DNA from: Pseudomonas sp. R84
GTDB taxonomy: Bacteria; Pseudomonadota; Gammaproteobacteria; Pseudomonadales; Pseudomonadaceae
Length of the DNA: 64,000 bases
Direction: 5' to 3'
Assembly (NCBI RefSeq): GCF_009834515.1
Contig: NZ_CP019426.1
Coordinates: 2,531,501-2,595,500, forward strand
The notes below the pieces were generated by a model. The model did no database searches, was not told the DNA's origin, and saw only the letters and a program-made list of their open reading frames with translations. A program made the translations under genes and the position numbers. Of this stretch, positions 35,397-43,160 are shown piece after piece (the stretch's first letter is position 1; every line of letters starts with the position of its first letter).

Positions 35397-35548
35397 TTAA
35401 AAGGCCACATATTTTCGTCTTTCATGCCTGCCGTCAATTAAACGCAAGGATTCCACCAACCGTTGTCTTTCTTCAGGATCTTTTTGGCCTATCCCATTGC
35501 TTGGCGACCTTCATTGCGCGCACATGGCCGATAGGCCTTGCATACCAT
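35397..35548 (-). pseudogene. Small frameshifted ORF upstream of the YaaC-like gene
   Basis: Two frames give one plausible short protein: from the ATG at 35548, MVCKAYRPCARNEGRQAMG then a stop, and in the next frame GQKDPEERQRLVESLRLID and GRHERRKYVAF ending at 35397. The end overlaps the probable true YaaC start (35425), as in tight operons. Charged, coding-like residue use supports a once-functional gene of about 50 residues. No family was recognised. Confidence 0.4.
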
Positions 35549-35783
35549 TAAAGCTGTCAACCCTCATTTGCCGCCAGATCGTCCGGCTTCGTCTGGCTCG
35601 AAGGTTAAAAGAAGGAAGCAGGCAAAATCAGAGGCTGGATCTGGGGAGGGTTTGATCGAAATTCTGAGACACATGTCACGGGAGCATTAGGGATTGAGAA
35701 TGTCTCGCTATTGGCCGAAAGCCGCCCCATGCGCAATTCCCTATCACTCCGAGTATTGCAGATCAACGAATCCACACACGGCC

Positions 35784-36890
35784 TCATCCAGCAACGATGT
35801 CAAACGCAGCATTACCCAACACCTCCCCATTAACCATCACCCGTACCCCATGCCGCCCCACAAAATGCTTCCGCGTCGTAAAGTCCCTAATCACCTGCCG
35901 CCTCCCCACACCCAAACTCTCAAACCCCGCCAACCCCACCGTCTTCAACTTAAAAACCTTCCCCGAAACCCCGCCATTCGCCTTCACATAGTCAATCGCA
36001 TAATCAATCACCAACCTCTGCTCATGCGCCACCGTCGACTTCACCACAAACGACAACGTAATCGCTTCCCCCAACCGCACCACCGCTGGTTCAACCCGCA
36101 CATCCAACAACTCAACCTCAGCCTTCGCCCCAGCCCCAATCACCGTTAACGCCCTTAAATCCCCCTGCTTAATCAAACTCCTCAAAGCATGCTTCGCAAT
36201 CCAGGCCGTGTGCTTATTCTCCAACGACCAACCTTCAATCGTGTCCAACACCCACTCCGGATGTACCTTCGTCACATCATTCAAATGATTCGCCACGGAC
36301 TTGCGCACGTACAAACTCTCATCCGCCTTCAACCGATCCAGTATCCCCGCTGCCAACTGCGGATCCGCCTGCACCGCTTCCAACCGAAACGACCAGGGCA
36401 GGCGAGGGCGGCTGCCTTCGCTGGCGAGTCGGCGGACGTGGTGGTTTTCGTCTCGGGTCCAGTCGTGCATCCGTTCCAGCGAGCGCTCCAGGTCGCTGCG
36501 GAGAAAGTGGCGGATGGCAAATTCGGAAGAGCCGAAGGTGGTGAAGTATTTCAGCGCATCCATGGAGGTATCAAACGCATGTCCGCCATAGCTCGCGACG
36601 TAATGCGGCAGGCACATGCTGACGAATCCGCTGTTCAGCCTTGGTGCGAGTTCACGAAATACATCGAGGGAATCTTGGTAATCCAGCGGCAACACGGCGT
36701 GCAGGCTTTCGCTAACCCGCGCCATGCGTTGCATCACTGATAGTTCAGCGAGTCCGTCTTGGGCGTGTTTGAGAAACGCCTTGGCCTTGAACGCTGGGTA
36801 GACGGCGCTCATTTCGCTGGCAATGTGTTGCAAGCGCTCGGCGTTGAAGATTTCCTTTAACGCCGGGGCGGCGGTGTCGGTGGTGCTCAT
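35784..36890 (-). CDS. DNA alkylation repair / HEAT-repeat protein (AlkD-like)
   Basis: A 368-residue protein. The N-terminal ~240 residues are HEAT-like repeats of the DNA alkylation repair type (NENHHVRRLASEG-like ENHHVRRLASEGSRPRLPW; ESLYVRKSVANHLNDVTK), which in AlkD remove alkylated bases such as 7-methylguanine. The C-terminal ~115 residues form a beta-rich domain (EPAVVRLGEAITLSFVVKS) seen in the longer members. The start ATG is 2 nt after the GST stop codon, so the two genes are co-transcribed; no separate ribosome site is visible. Its 3' part is unusually C-rich. Confidence 0.85.
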   Translation of the reverse strand: MSTTDTAAPALKEIFNAERLQHIASEMSAVYPAFKAKAFLKHAQDGLAELSVMQRMARVSESLHAVLPLDYQDSLDVFRELAPRLNSGFVSMCLPHYVASYGGHAFDTSMDALKYFTTFGSSEFAIRHFLRSDLERSLERMHDWTRDENHHVRRLASEGSRPRLPWSFRLEAVQADPQLAAGILDRLKADESLYVRKSVANHLNDVTKVHPEWVLDTIEGWSLENKHTAWIAKHALRSLIKQGDLRALTVIGAGAKAEVELLDVRVEPAVVRLGEAITLSFVVKSTVAHEQRLVIDYAIDYVKANGGVSGKVFKLKTVGLAGFESLGVGRRQVIRDFTTRKHFVGRHGVRVMVNGEVLGNAAFDIVAG

Positions 36891-36892
36891 GG

Positions 36893-37498
36893 TCAGGTCA
36901 TCGGGGTGCTGACGAACGCTTCGAGGGTTTCGGCGTAGGCGGTGTATTGGGCGATGTGGGGGTAGCGGCGGGTGTCGATCTGGTCGGGGACGACGAGGTC
37001 GGTGAAGCTCCAAGCAACCGCGAGGCTGATGCCGGCCTGGGTGAGGGTGCCGTCGGTGGGCAGGCCGGTTTTTTCCAGTTCTTGCTCGAGGGCGGTGAAG
37101 GCGGCGGCGAGTTGGCCTTCGACGCGTTCGACCCACGGCTGGTATTGGATGTCGGCCGGGCGCAGGTTGCGTTCGTAGTAGAGCTGCACGGCTTTTTCGC
37201 AAGCGGCGAGGCTGAGTCCGATCAGGCGCAGGGCTTGGGCGCGTTGTTTCAGGTCGGTTGGCAGCAGGCTTTTGCCGGCGCTGGCTTCGAGGTAGTCGAG
37301 GATGAGGGTGGAGTCCATCAGGACCACGCCGTCGTCGAGGATCAGCGTGGGGGCTTTGACCACCGGGTTGATCTGCTGGAATTGCTCGAAGTGGCGGAAC
37401 ACCGAGACTGACTCGTGTTCGAGGTCGATGCCAAGGCGTTTGGCGGAGATCGCCACGCGACGCACGTAAGGGGAGTCCAGCATGCCGATCAGTTTCAT
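36893..37498 (-). CDS. Glutathione S-transferase family protein
   Basis: A 201-residue cytosolic GST-like protein. The thioredoxin-fold N-terminus (LIGMLDSPYVRRVAISAK) carries the Ser of the family, followed by the glutathione-binding DSTLILDYLE (about 62-71), then an all-helical C-terminal domain. The substrate is unknown. AAGGA lies before the ATG at 37498. It is the first gene of a GST / DNA alkylation repair operon, a plausible pairing for handling electrophiles that attack DNA. Confidence 0.88.
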   Translation of the reverse strand: MKLIGMLDSPYVRRVAISAKRLGIDLEHESVSVFRHFEQFQQINPVVKAPTLILDDGVVLMDSTLILDYLEASAGKSLLPTDLKQRAQALRLIGLSLAACEKAVQLYYERNLRPADIQYQPWVERVEGQLAAAFTALEQELEKTGLPTDGTLTQAGISLAVAWSFTDLVVPDQIDTRRYPHIAQYTAYAETLEAFVSTPMT

Positions 37499-37559
37499 GA
37501 CGCGTTCCTTCAAGTCAAACCGGTGGGAAGGCATAACCTAGCCGACGTTGAGGCAATTG

Positions 37560-38468
37560 TCAGTCGTCGAAGCCGGGTTGTTCGTGAATCTCATCGACAT
37601 TCAGTTCCAGCCGATAGGCCACCGCCACAAACAACGCCTGACACAAACACAGCGTCGCACTCAGCGAGCGAAAGGCGAGGGCGCTGCCTTCGTTGACCAG
37701 CAATACGCTGTTGGCGAGTTTCGCCAGCGGCGAGAGGTGGCTGTCGGTGAGGATCAGGGTGTTGGCCTGCTGCTGGCGGGCGAAGCGCAGGCAATGTTGG
37801 GTTTCTTTGGCGTAGGGCACGAAGCTGATGGCGATGACCAGATCGTTGGCGCGCACGCTGCGCATTTGCTCGCGATAGCTGCCGCCTAGCCCGGACACCA
37901 GATGAATTTTTTTCTGAGTGTGTTGCAAGTTGTAAACGAGGTAGTCGGCGACGGCGAAGGAGCGGCGCACGCCGACGACATAAATGTTGTCGGCGTTGAC
38001 GATCAGGTCGACGGCTTTTTCGAACGCGGTGTCGTCGAGTTCGCGGCCCAGGCGTTCGATGCCGGAGCGCGTGGCGTCGATGCATTCGCGGGCGAGGTCG
38101 CCGGCGCTGGCTTGCTGCGACTGGTTGGCGATCATGCTGCGGATGCGTTGCTGGTAGTTTTGCACCGGTGAGGCTTTGTGGGTGTAGGCGCTGCGGAACA
38201 GCGCCTGCATTTCGCTGAAGCCGCTAAAACCGAAGCGTTGCGAGAAGCGCACGATGGCGGACGGGTGGACTTCGCACTCACGGGCGATGTCGCTGATGCG
38301 GTCGACCATGATCCGGTCGCTCTGTTGGCTGATGTAGCTGGCGATGCGTTTGAGCTGGCGCGGCAGGGCGTCGTATTCGTCGGTGATCAGTTGCAGCAGG
38401 CGCTCGGCATTGATCGGGGGGCTGGCGAGTGAAACCTCGTCGGTGGCCGGCAGATCGGGGCGGGGCAT
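37560..38468 (-). CDS. RpiR-family transcriptional regulator
   Basis: A 302-residue regulator with an N-terminal HTH of the RpiR type (about 25-100, including HPSAIVRFSQRFGFSGFSEMQ) and a C-terminal SIS sugar-phosphate-binding domain (about 150-275; VVGVRRSFAVADYL, ISFVPYAKETQ). RpiR proteins respond to phosphosugars; the target is unknown, and neither neighbour is a sugar gene. AAGGA precedes the ATG. The 5' flank is a 400-nt gap. Confidence 0.9.
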   Translation of the reverse strand: MPRPDLPATDEVSLASPPINAERLLQLITDEYDALPRQLKRIASYISQQSDRIMVDRISDIARECEVHPSAIVRFSQRFGFSGFSEMQALFRSAYTHKASPVQNYQQRIRSMIANQSQQASAGDLARECIDATRSGIERLGRELDDTAFEKAVDLIVNADNIYVVGVRRSFAVADYLVYNLQHTQKKIHLVSGLGGSYREQMRSVRANDLVIAISFVPYAKETQHCLRFARQQQANTLILTDSHLSPLAKLANSVLLVNEGSALAFRSLSATLCLCQALFVAVAYRLELNVDEIHEQPGFDD

Positions 38469-38870
38469 AGGTCTTCCTTCAGGCTGTTTGATCTCACGAT
38501 GGGCCTGATAGTAGGGGGGCTTTTGCGGTTCTGCTTTGCTGAAACGATGCAGTGCGTGGTAAAAAATTGCGTCTGAACGCTGTGCGGTTAGCCGTTTGTC
38601 TTCTATATACAGCCGCTCGACTGAATTTCTTGCTATAAACGCACTCCGATTGCCCGTGTGAACCCTGTGTCAGAGCAGTTTCCGGACGTTGTCGGACAAA
38701 TTCCCTGTATTTACAGTTGCTGAGGCCTCATTCGGGCCTTAGACTGCCGCCCCTCGTAAATTGAGTGCCGGGTGGCATTTGCAATAAACGATGCCTTTTC
38801 GCCGACCGCACGCGGTTCGCCGAAACGCTCCCTAATTCGCCTTAATGCACGTTTTTTTATAGAGATATCA
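38469..38870. other. Gene-free gap between RpiR and DksA-like genes
   Basis: About 400 nt between divergent genes. It must hold both promoters. AT-rich stretches include 38611-38640 (TATATACAGC, CTATAAAC) and a T-run with ATAGAGATATC just before the DksA-like ATG. No ORF with a ribosome site and no repeat was found. Confidence 0.5.
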
Positions 38871-39275
38871 ATGACAAAGGACAAGTTGCTGGCCATGCCG
38901 GCAGATGACTACATGAATGCCGAGCAGCACGCTTTCTTCACTGAGCTGTTGCAGAACATGAAAGTCGAAACCCACGAGCGCATTGAGCAAAACCGTATCG
39001 CCATCGAAAGCCTGGACACCCCGGCTGACCCGGCGGACGCGGCTTCGGTTGAAGAAGAGCGCACTTGGCTGGTGAACGCGATCGATCGCGACCAGCGCAT
39101 GCTGCCACAGCTGGAACAAGCCCTTGAGCGCATCAAGGAAGACAGCTTTGGCTGGTGCGATGACAGCGGCGAGGCCATTGGCCTGAAACGCCTGCTGATC
39201 AGCCCGACCACCAAGTACTGCATCGAAGCTCAAGAGCGCCACGAGCAGATCGACAAGCACCAGCGTCAGGCCTGA
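38871..39275 (+). CDS. TraR/DksA-family protein lacking the full zinc finger (DksA2-like)
   Basis: A 134-residue RNA-polymerase-binding regulator with the DksA coiled-coil (about 25-95) and a C-terminal finger region. The canonical four-cysteine zinc finger is incomplete: only two Cys remain (WCDDSGEAIGLKRL and YCIEAQ), the other two being Asp and Ala. This resembles the zinc-independent DksA2 of P. aeruginosa in length and sequence, thought to replace DksA under zinc limitation. Whether this copy is zinc-regulated is not shown here; no Zur-like site was identified by eye. The ATG at 38871 is the family start; the open frame runs 33 codons upstream. Confidence 0.85.
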   Translation: MTKDKLLAMPADDYMNAEQHAFFTELLQNMKVETHERIEQNRIAIESLDTPADPADAASVEEERTWLVNAIDRDQRMLPQLEQALERIKEDSFGWCDDSGEAIGLKRLLISPTTKYCIEAQERHEQIDKHQRQA

Positions 39276-39313
39276 TTCTGTGAGGTGACCCTTTCGATAG
39301 GGGCGCCTTGAAA

Positions 39314-39372
39314 AGATCGCATCCTTCGGCAGCTCCTACACAGGCGTTGCTGGAGGCTGCGATCTTTGTTTT
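39314..39372. repeat. Degraded inverted repeat (same family as 5725-5804)
   Basis: Contains AAAGATCGCATCCTTCGGCA, CTCCTACA and a shortened right arm GGAGGCTGCGATCTTTG. It follows the DksA-like gene and may act as its terminator. Confidence 0.7.
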
Positions 39373-39503
39373 TGCTCGTCCGCAATATTTCCCCGCGATT
39401 CCATTGACCTGCCACAGACCCCACGACTAACGGACCATGGATAATGGCGTTGTAGTGGCGTTTAATGCAGTCACAACAATGAGAACAAGCGTGGGGTGTT
39501 GAT

Positions 39504-41108
39504 ATGACGAGAGATGGATCTCTGGTTGGGGCTTTGCCTGCACCAGTGCTTTTGCCGAAAAACCGCTGGATCGCACCGACCCTGCAAAGCATCGCCCTGA
39601 TGCTGTTGCTGGCCGGCATGTCCCTGGCCGGATGGTCGCTGTACATTGGCATGCCGCTGGCGGTGCTGATTGTCTGGCTGCCACGCCTACGCTCCCGCAC
39701 CATCCCCGATACCCAGCCTGCCGACAGCGGCAGCGCCATGTCTGAACTGACCCGCGACCTTTCCTACACCACCAGTCATAACGCCTTGTCGGCGGCCGGC
39801 GTGGCATTTTCGGTCAAGGAACTGGCGAGCAAACTCGAATCGCAACTCGATGCGGCGGCGCAGATCGTCAGCAACGCCGAGGTGATGATCGCGACTGAAC
39901 ACGCCACTTCACAGCTCAGCCGTACGGCGCTTGAGGCGGCCAGTCAGGCGCATCACAGCAGCGCAGTGGGGCGCACGGAACTGGTGGATTCGATCGCGCG
40001 CATGCATCAGCTCAGTCAGCGCGCCAATGCCAGCCGTGAATTGATCGAAGCCTTGAGTCTGCGCAGCGATGATATTCAGCGCGTGACCCTGGTAATTCAG
40101 TCGATTGCCAGCCAGACCAATCTGCTCGCATTGAACGCGGCGATCGAAGCGGCGCGGGCCGGTGAGCATGGTCGTGGTTTCGCGGTGGTGGCGGACGAAG
40201 TTCGCGGGTTGGCGGCACGCACAGCTTCGGCAACCGGTGAAGTGGGCGAGATGGTCGCGGACATTCAACAGCGCACGGCGCAGGTGGTTGAGCAGATTCG
40301 TGAGCTGTCCAGCGATCTGCAGACCGGTGTCGAGCAGGTCGAGCACACCGGTCAGCATCTGGAGAACATTGCACGATTGGCTGCCGGTGTGGAAAGTCAG
40401 GTCGGTGAAATTGCCCAGGGCGCGGAAACCAATCGCGAACAACTCGACAGTCTTTTTAAAGCCATTGAACAGATGCGCAGCGATCTGGCGATCAGCGATC
40501 AACAGACGCGCCGCCTCGCCGAAGCGGCGGTGCAGATGGAAGGGCAGGCGGAAACCATCAGTGAGCGTCTGGCCGAAGTCGGGCTGGATGACTATCACCA
40601 GCGTATCTACGATCTGGCGCGTGAGGGGGCGAGCCAGATTGCTGCGCGGTTCGAGGCGGATGTCGAGCAGGGCCGGATCAGCCTTGAGGATTTGTTTGAC
40701 CGCCAGTATCAGCCGATCCCGAATACGCAGCCGGCGAAATTCCAAACCCGTTTCGACCGTTACACCGATCAGGTGCTGCCGGCGATTCAGGAACCCTTGT
40801 TGCCGCGTCACGAGGGGCTGGTGTTCGCCATTGCCTGCACGCAGCAGGGTTATGTGCCGACGCACAATCAGTTGTTCAGCCAGCCGTTGACCGGCGATGC
40901 ACAGGTCGACGCGGTGAACAATCGCACCAAACGCAAGTTTGCCGACCGCACGGGTATTCGCTGCGGCAGCCATCAGCAACCGGTGTTGTTGCAGACCTAT
41001 ACCCGCGACACTGGTGAGCTGATGCATGACCTGTCGGTGCCGATCATGATCAAGGGCCGGCACTGGGGTGGATTGCGTCTGGGCTATAAACCGGAAAAAC
41101 CGCGCTGA
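39504..41108 (+). CDS. Methyl-accepting chemotaxis protein without a periplasmic sensor
   Basis: A 534-residue chemoreceptor. Residues about 27-60 hold a membrane hairpin with almost no periplasmic part. The signalling domain follows, with the conserved tip [20 protein letters not shown] and [13 protein letters not shown] (about 196-238). After it, a ~150-residue C-terminal cytoplasmic domain (ending [12 protein letters not shown]) resembles a soluble PAS/Cache-like sensor placed after rather than before the signalling module. A CheA/CheW target is expected; the stimulus is unknown. GGGGTG precedes the ATG. Confidence 0.88.
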   Translation: MTRDGSLVGALPAPVLLPKNRWIAPTLQSIALMLLLAGMSLAGWSLYIGMPLAVLIVWLPRLRSRTIPDTQPADSGSAMSELTRDLSYTTSHNALSAAGVAFSVKELASKLESQLDAAAQIVSNAEVMIATEHATSQLSRTALEAASQAHHSSAVGRTELVDSIARMHQLSQRANASRELIEALSLRSDDIQRVTLVIQSIASQTNLLALNAAIEAARAGEHGRGFAVVADEVRGLAARTASATGEVGEMVADIQQRTAQVVEQIRELSSDLQTGVEQVEHTGQHLENIARLAAGVESQVGEIAQGAETNREQLDSLFKAIEQMRSDLAISDQQTRRLAEAAVQMEGQAETISERLAEVGLDDYHQRIYDLAREGASQIAARFEADVEQGRISLEDLFDRQYQPIPNTQPAKFQTRFDRYTDQVLPAIQEPLLPRHEGLVFAIACTQQGYVPTHNQLFSQPLTGDAQVDAVNNRTKRKFADRTGIRCGSHQQPVLLQTYTRDTGELMHDLSVPIMIKGRHWGGLRLGYKPEKPR

Positions 41109-41221
41109 GGGATTGTTACTCTCGGTGCAATAAATCTGTGCATGGAGCTTGCTGTTTCCGCTCGAAAGAAACCATTAATCTGACCGCTTAGTTAGGTTGC
41201 TAATGATTTCGGGAGAGCTGC

Positions 41222-41425
41222 ATGCAGTGCAGAGTTGATGTTGCCGTGATGATCGGCAGTGGCGTGCCGGCCGGTTTGCGCGCAATGGGGCGCAGCGTTT
41301 GCTGGGTGGTGTTGCTCAATGGCGAGCGTCGCGGTACCGCGTTTGCCAGTCGCGACGAGGCCGAGGAGTGCAAGGCTGCGTGGCTCGTGCAATTGCATGC
41401 CGAGCCATGTGACAGCCTTCACTGA
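41222..41425 (+). CDS. Small hypothetical protein, 67 aa
   Basis: Family not recognised. It has a GGGAG ribosome site 6 nt before the ATG. Sequence features: VPAGLRAMGRSVCWVVLLNGE in the middle and FASRDEAEECKAAWLVQLHAE, which looks like a small alpha/beta protein. It converges on a DUF2789 gene 7 nt away. Real-gene status rests on the ribosome site. Confidence 0.6.
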   Translation: MQCRVDVAVMIGSGVPAGLRAMGRSVCWVVLLNGERRGTAFASRDEAEECKAAWLVQLHAEPCDSLH

Positions 41426-41432
41426 TCCGGGA

Positions 41433-41669
41433 TTACTTGTCTCGGTGCAGGCGCACATTCAGCTCGTCGACCATGACCGCTTCTTCACCGTCCGCCCGTA
41501 ACCATTCCTTTAGCAATTGCGCCTGTTGCGGTGACCAGAAGTCAGCGTCGATCAGTTTGGTGTTGGCGTCCAGTAGATGCGCCTCGATGAAATCGTCGAT
41601 TGCGTTACCTTCTGAATCTAGCCCCAGTTGATCGAACAGGGTTTTCAGATCGTATGCTGGCAGTTCCAT
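41433..41669 (-). CDS. DUF2789-family protein
   Basis: A 78-residue soluble acidic protein of the DUF2789 type, recognised by YDLKTLFDQLGLDSEG (about 6-21), DADFWSPQQAQLLKEWL and the C-terminal VDELNVRLH. Function is unknown. A perfect AAGGAG precedes the ATG at 41669; the longer open frame upstream is not used. Confidence 0.88.
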   Translation of the reverse strand: MELPAYDLKTLFDQLGLDSEGNAIDDFIEAHLLDANTKLIDADFWSPQQAQLLKEWLRADGEEAVMVDELNVRLHRDK

Positions 41670-41715
41670 CGTGTACTCCTTCGGTGGGCGCCGGTCTGGC
41701 GTGGTAGGTGTCTCT

Positions 41716-41967
41716 TTATCTGAGGCAGCCATTCGCCAGGAGTTCGATCTTCGATTCAAGTGAACGGGCGAGGGCGCAGGCTTCGTTGTGATCTTCACGG
41801 AAACCTCTTACACGCCCGGTCGAGGTTTCCTTGATGTGGAAGAAGGCGTTGCCGGCCGGTACGACTTGAAAGCGTGGCCAATGCTCGTTGATGGCGCTGA
41901 GATGCAGGATCAGCGGCGATTCGATACGGGCGTCTGTGGTCATGGCAAAGTGAGTCCGAGTGCACAT
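41716..41967 (-). CDS. Hypothetical protein, 83 aa
   Basis: Family not recognised. It is soluble, with FFHIKETSTGRVRGFREDHNEA in the middle, suggesting a small beta-sheet domain. AAAGGA lies 7 nt before the ATG at 41967. It lies 46 nt upstream of the DUF2789 gene on the same strand; co-transcription is likely. Confidence 0.65.
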   Translation of the reverse strand: MCTRTHFAMTTDARIESPLILHLSAINEHWPRFQVVPAGNAFFHIKETSTGRVRGFREDHNEACALARSLESKIELLANGCLR

Positions 41968-42368
41968 ATGAAGTCCTTTTCATCAGTTGGCCGATATTTA
42001 CAGGCCGTTTCGGGTAGTCGGAATGAGCATCGCTGCTCTAGAATCGCCAGTACCTGTTGACGACAGGGCTTATCTAAAGCAATTTTTCGCCAGCGATATG
42101 TCGGAAAAGTGCTTTTTTTCGTGAGAATTTTCCCTAAAGTTCGTAGTCAGACTGCTCTTGCCAACGGTGAGGATTTTTCCTTCAAGCTTTGGCGAAATCT
42201 GGATGAGTTTCGCGAGTGACAATCCAGTAGTCTTAGGGGCCTCGCGCTGAATCAGCACTCTGCTCGATTCGGGTATTTATTTGAGTCATTTGGTAGTTGC
42301 ATTGGCCTGGCTTTTTTTTGCCGTGCGCGTTTTCCGTGTGCGGTTTTTTCAGATGTGGGGATGTTTCT
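41968..42368. other. Gene-free gap
   Basis: About 400 nt between divergent genes with an AT-rich centre (42080-42180) and several T-runs. No family-level ORF, repeat or clear promoter box could be assigned. Confidence 0.5.
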
Positions 42369-42839
42369 TTGGCAGTCAGTAATCTCGATATGCATGCTTT
42401 GTTCGTGTTGGGTGATTTGCGTGCAAAGCTGGTCAAGTTGTTCCAGTCGCGTTTTGTTTACATCACCGAGCAGAACGCCGAAGGCATTTACGTGGCCGAG
42501 ATCGACACCGAAAGCGCCTTGGTGGTCGATGACAAACCAGGGCTCAAGCTCAAGGTCGGCGATCATTTCAGTGCATCGGTCTTGCCCAGCCGTGAAGGCG
42601 GCAAGATGGATATCCGCTTTCGCGAAATCAAACTCACGGTCTATGGACTGGGCGATTACGCCTTCGTCGAAACTGCTGACGGGCACGCGATCCTGTTCAA
42701 GGAAGGCCACAGCGTGGTGACCGTGTTCGCCGCTCATCAGCAATTGCAGGAAGGCCTGACCAAAACCCTGAAAGCCGTGACCGCCAAAGCCGCCAAATGG
42801 CGCAAGGGCGAGCTGGTGACGTTCAAGGCCAGCGAGTGA
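42369..42839 (+). CDS. Conserved Pseudomonas hypothetical protein, 156 aa
   Basis: Soluble protein of unknown function. Likely read from a TTG at 42369 (MAVSNLDMHALF), preceded by a GGGG ribosome site; the next ATG, at 42390, has no such site. The sequence alternates strands and turns (YITEQNAEGIYVAEID; KLKVGDHFSASVLPSREGG), suggesting a PilZ-like or beta-barrel fold, though I could not assign it. The C-terminus is basic. Its stop overlaps the start of the next gene. Confidence 0.7.
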   Translation: MAVSNLDMHALFVLGDLRAKLVKLFQSRFVYITEQNAEGIYVAEIDTESALVVDDKPGLKLKVGDHFSASVLPSREGGKMDIRFREIKLTVYGLGDYAFVETADGHAILFKEGHSVVTVFAAHQQLQEGLTKTLKAVTAKAAKWRKGELVTFKASE

Positions 42840-43033
42840 GTCGCTCAGATTTCCATTCGCAGAACCTCGACACTGCACGCGAGGAAGCCCTGCGTTTGTT
42901 CGCCGCCAAGGCCGAATTGCAGGGCGCCTGGCTGAACTGGGTGGCTGCGCAGATCTACCAGTTACGTCCCGCGGAATACGCCAGCATGGTCAGACGCGAG
43001 CTGCAAAGCCTGCAGGAAAAGTCTGATTCATAA
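42836..43033 (+). CDS. Small hypothetical protein, 65 aa, translationally coupled
   Basis: Begins with a GTG that overlaps the previous stop codon (GTGA, 4 nt shared), so it is translated with the preceding gene. It is helical and charged (DTAREEALRLFAAKAELQGAWLNWVAAQI), with no motif. A role linked to its partner is likely; function is unknown. Confidence 0.65.
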   Translation: MSRSDFHSQNLDTAREEALRLFAAKAELQGAWLNWVAAQIYQLRPAEYASMVRRELQSLQEKSDS

Positions 43034-43160
43034 CCTCGTCCGGAGTGCGGCCCGGAAAAAGCAGGAACCTCGGCTACAGTCAGTTGACTGAGTATTCAGA
43101 GGCTTGCGGTCTTCTGTCAGGCCATCCTGCCATTGCTGTGAACAGCACGAGGTGCAATGC

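Noticed and set aside
35605..35787. 60-codon minus-strand frame after the DNA alkylation repair gene
   Set aside because: It has coding-like residues but no ribosome site or recognisable family; left as intergenic.
35694..36149. 151-codon plus-strand frame rich in His/Pro/Arg
   Set aside because: It is antisense to the C-rich end of the DNA alkylation repair gene, with no ribosome site.
42120..42160. Possible FliA (sigma-28) promoter, TAAAGTT then GC-rich -10
   Set aside because: The -10 half does not match and no motility gene follows.
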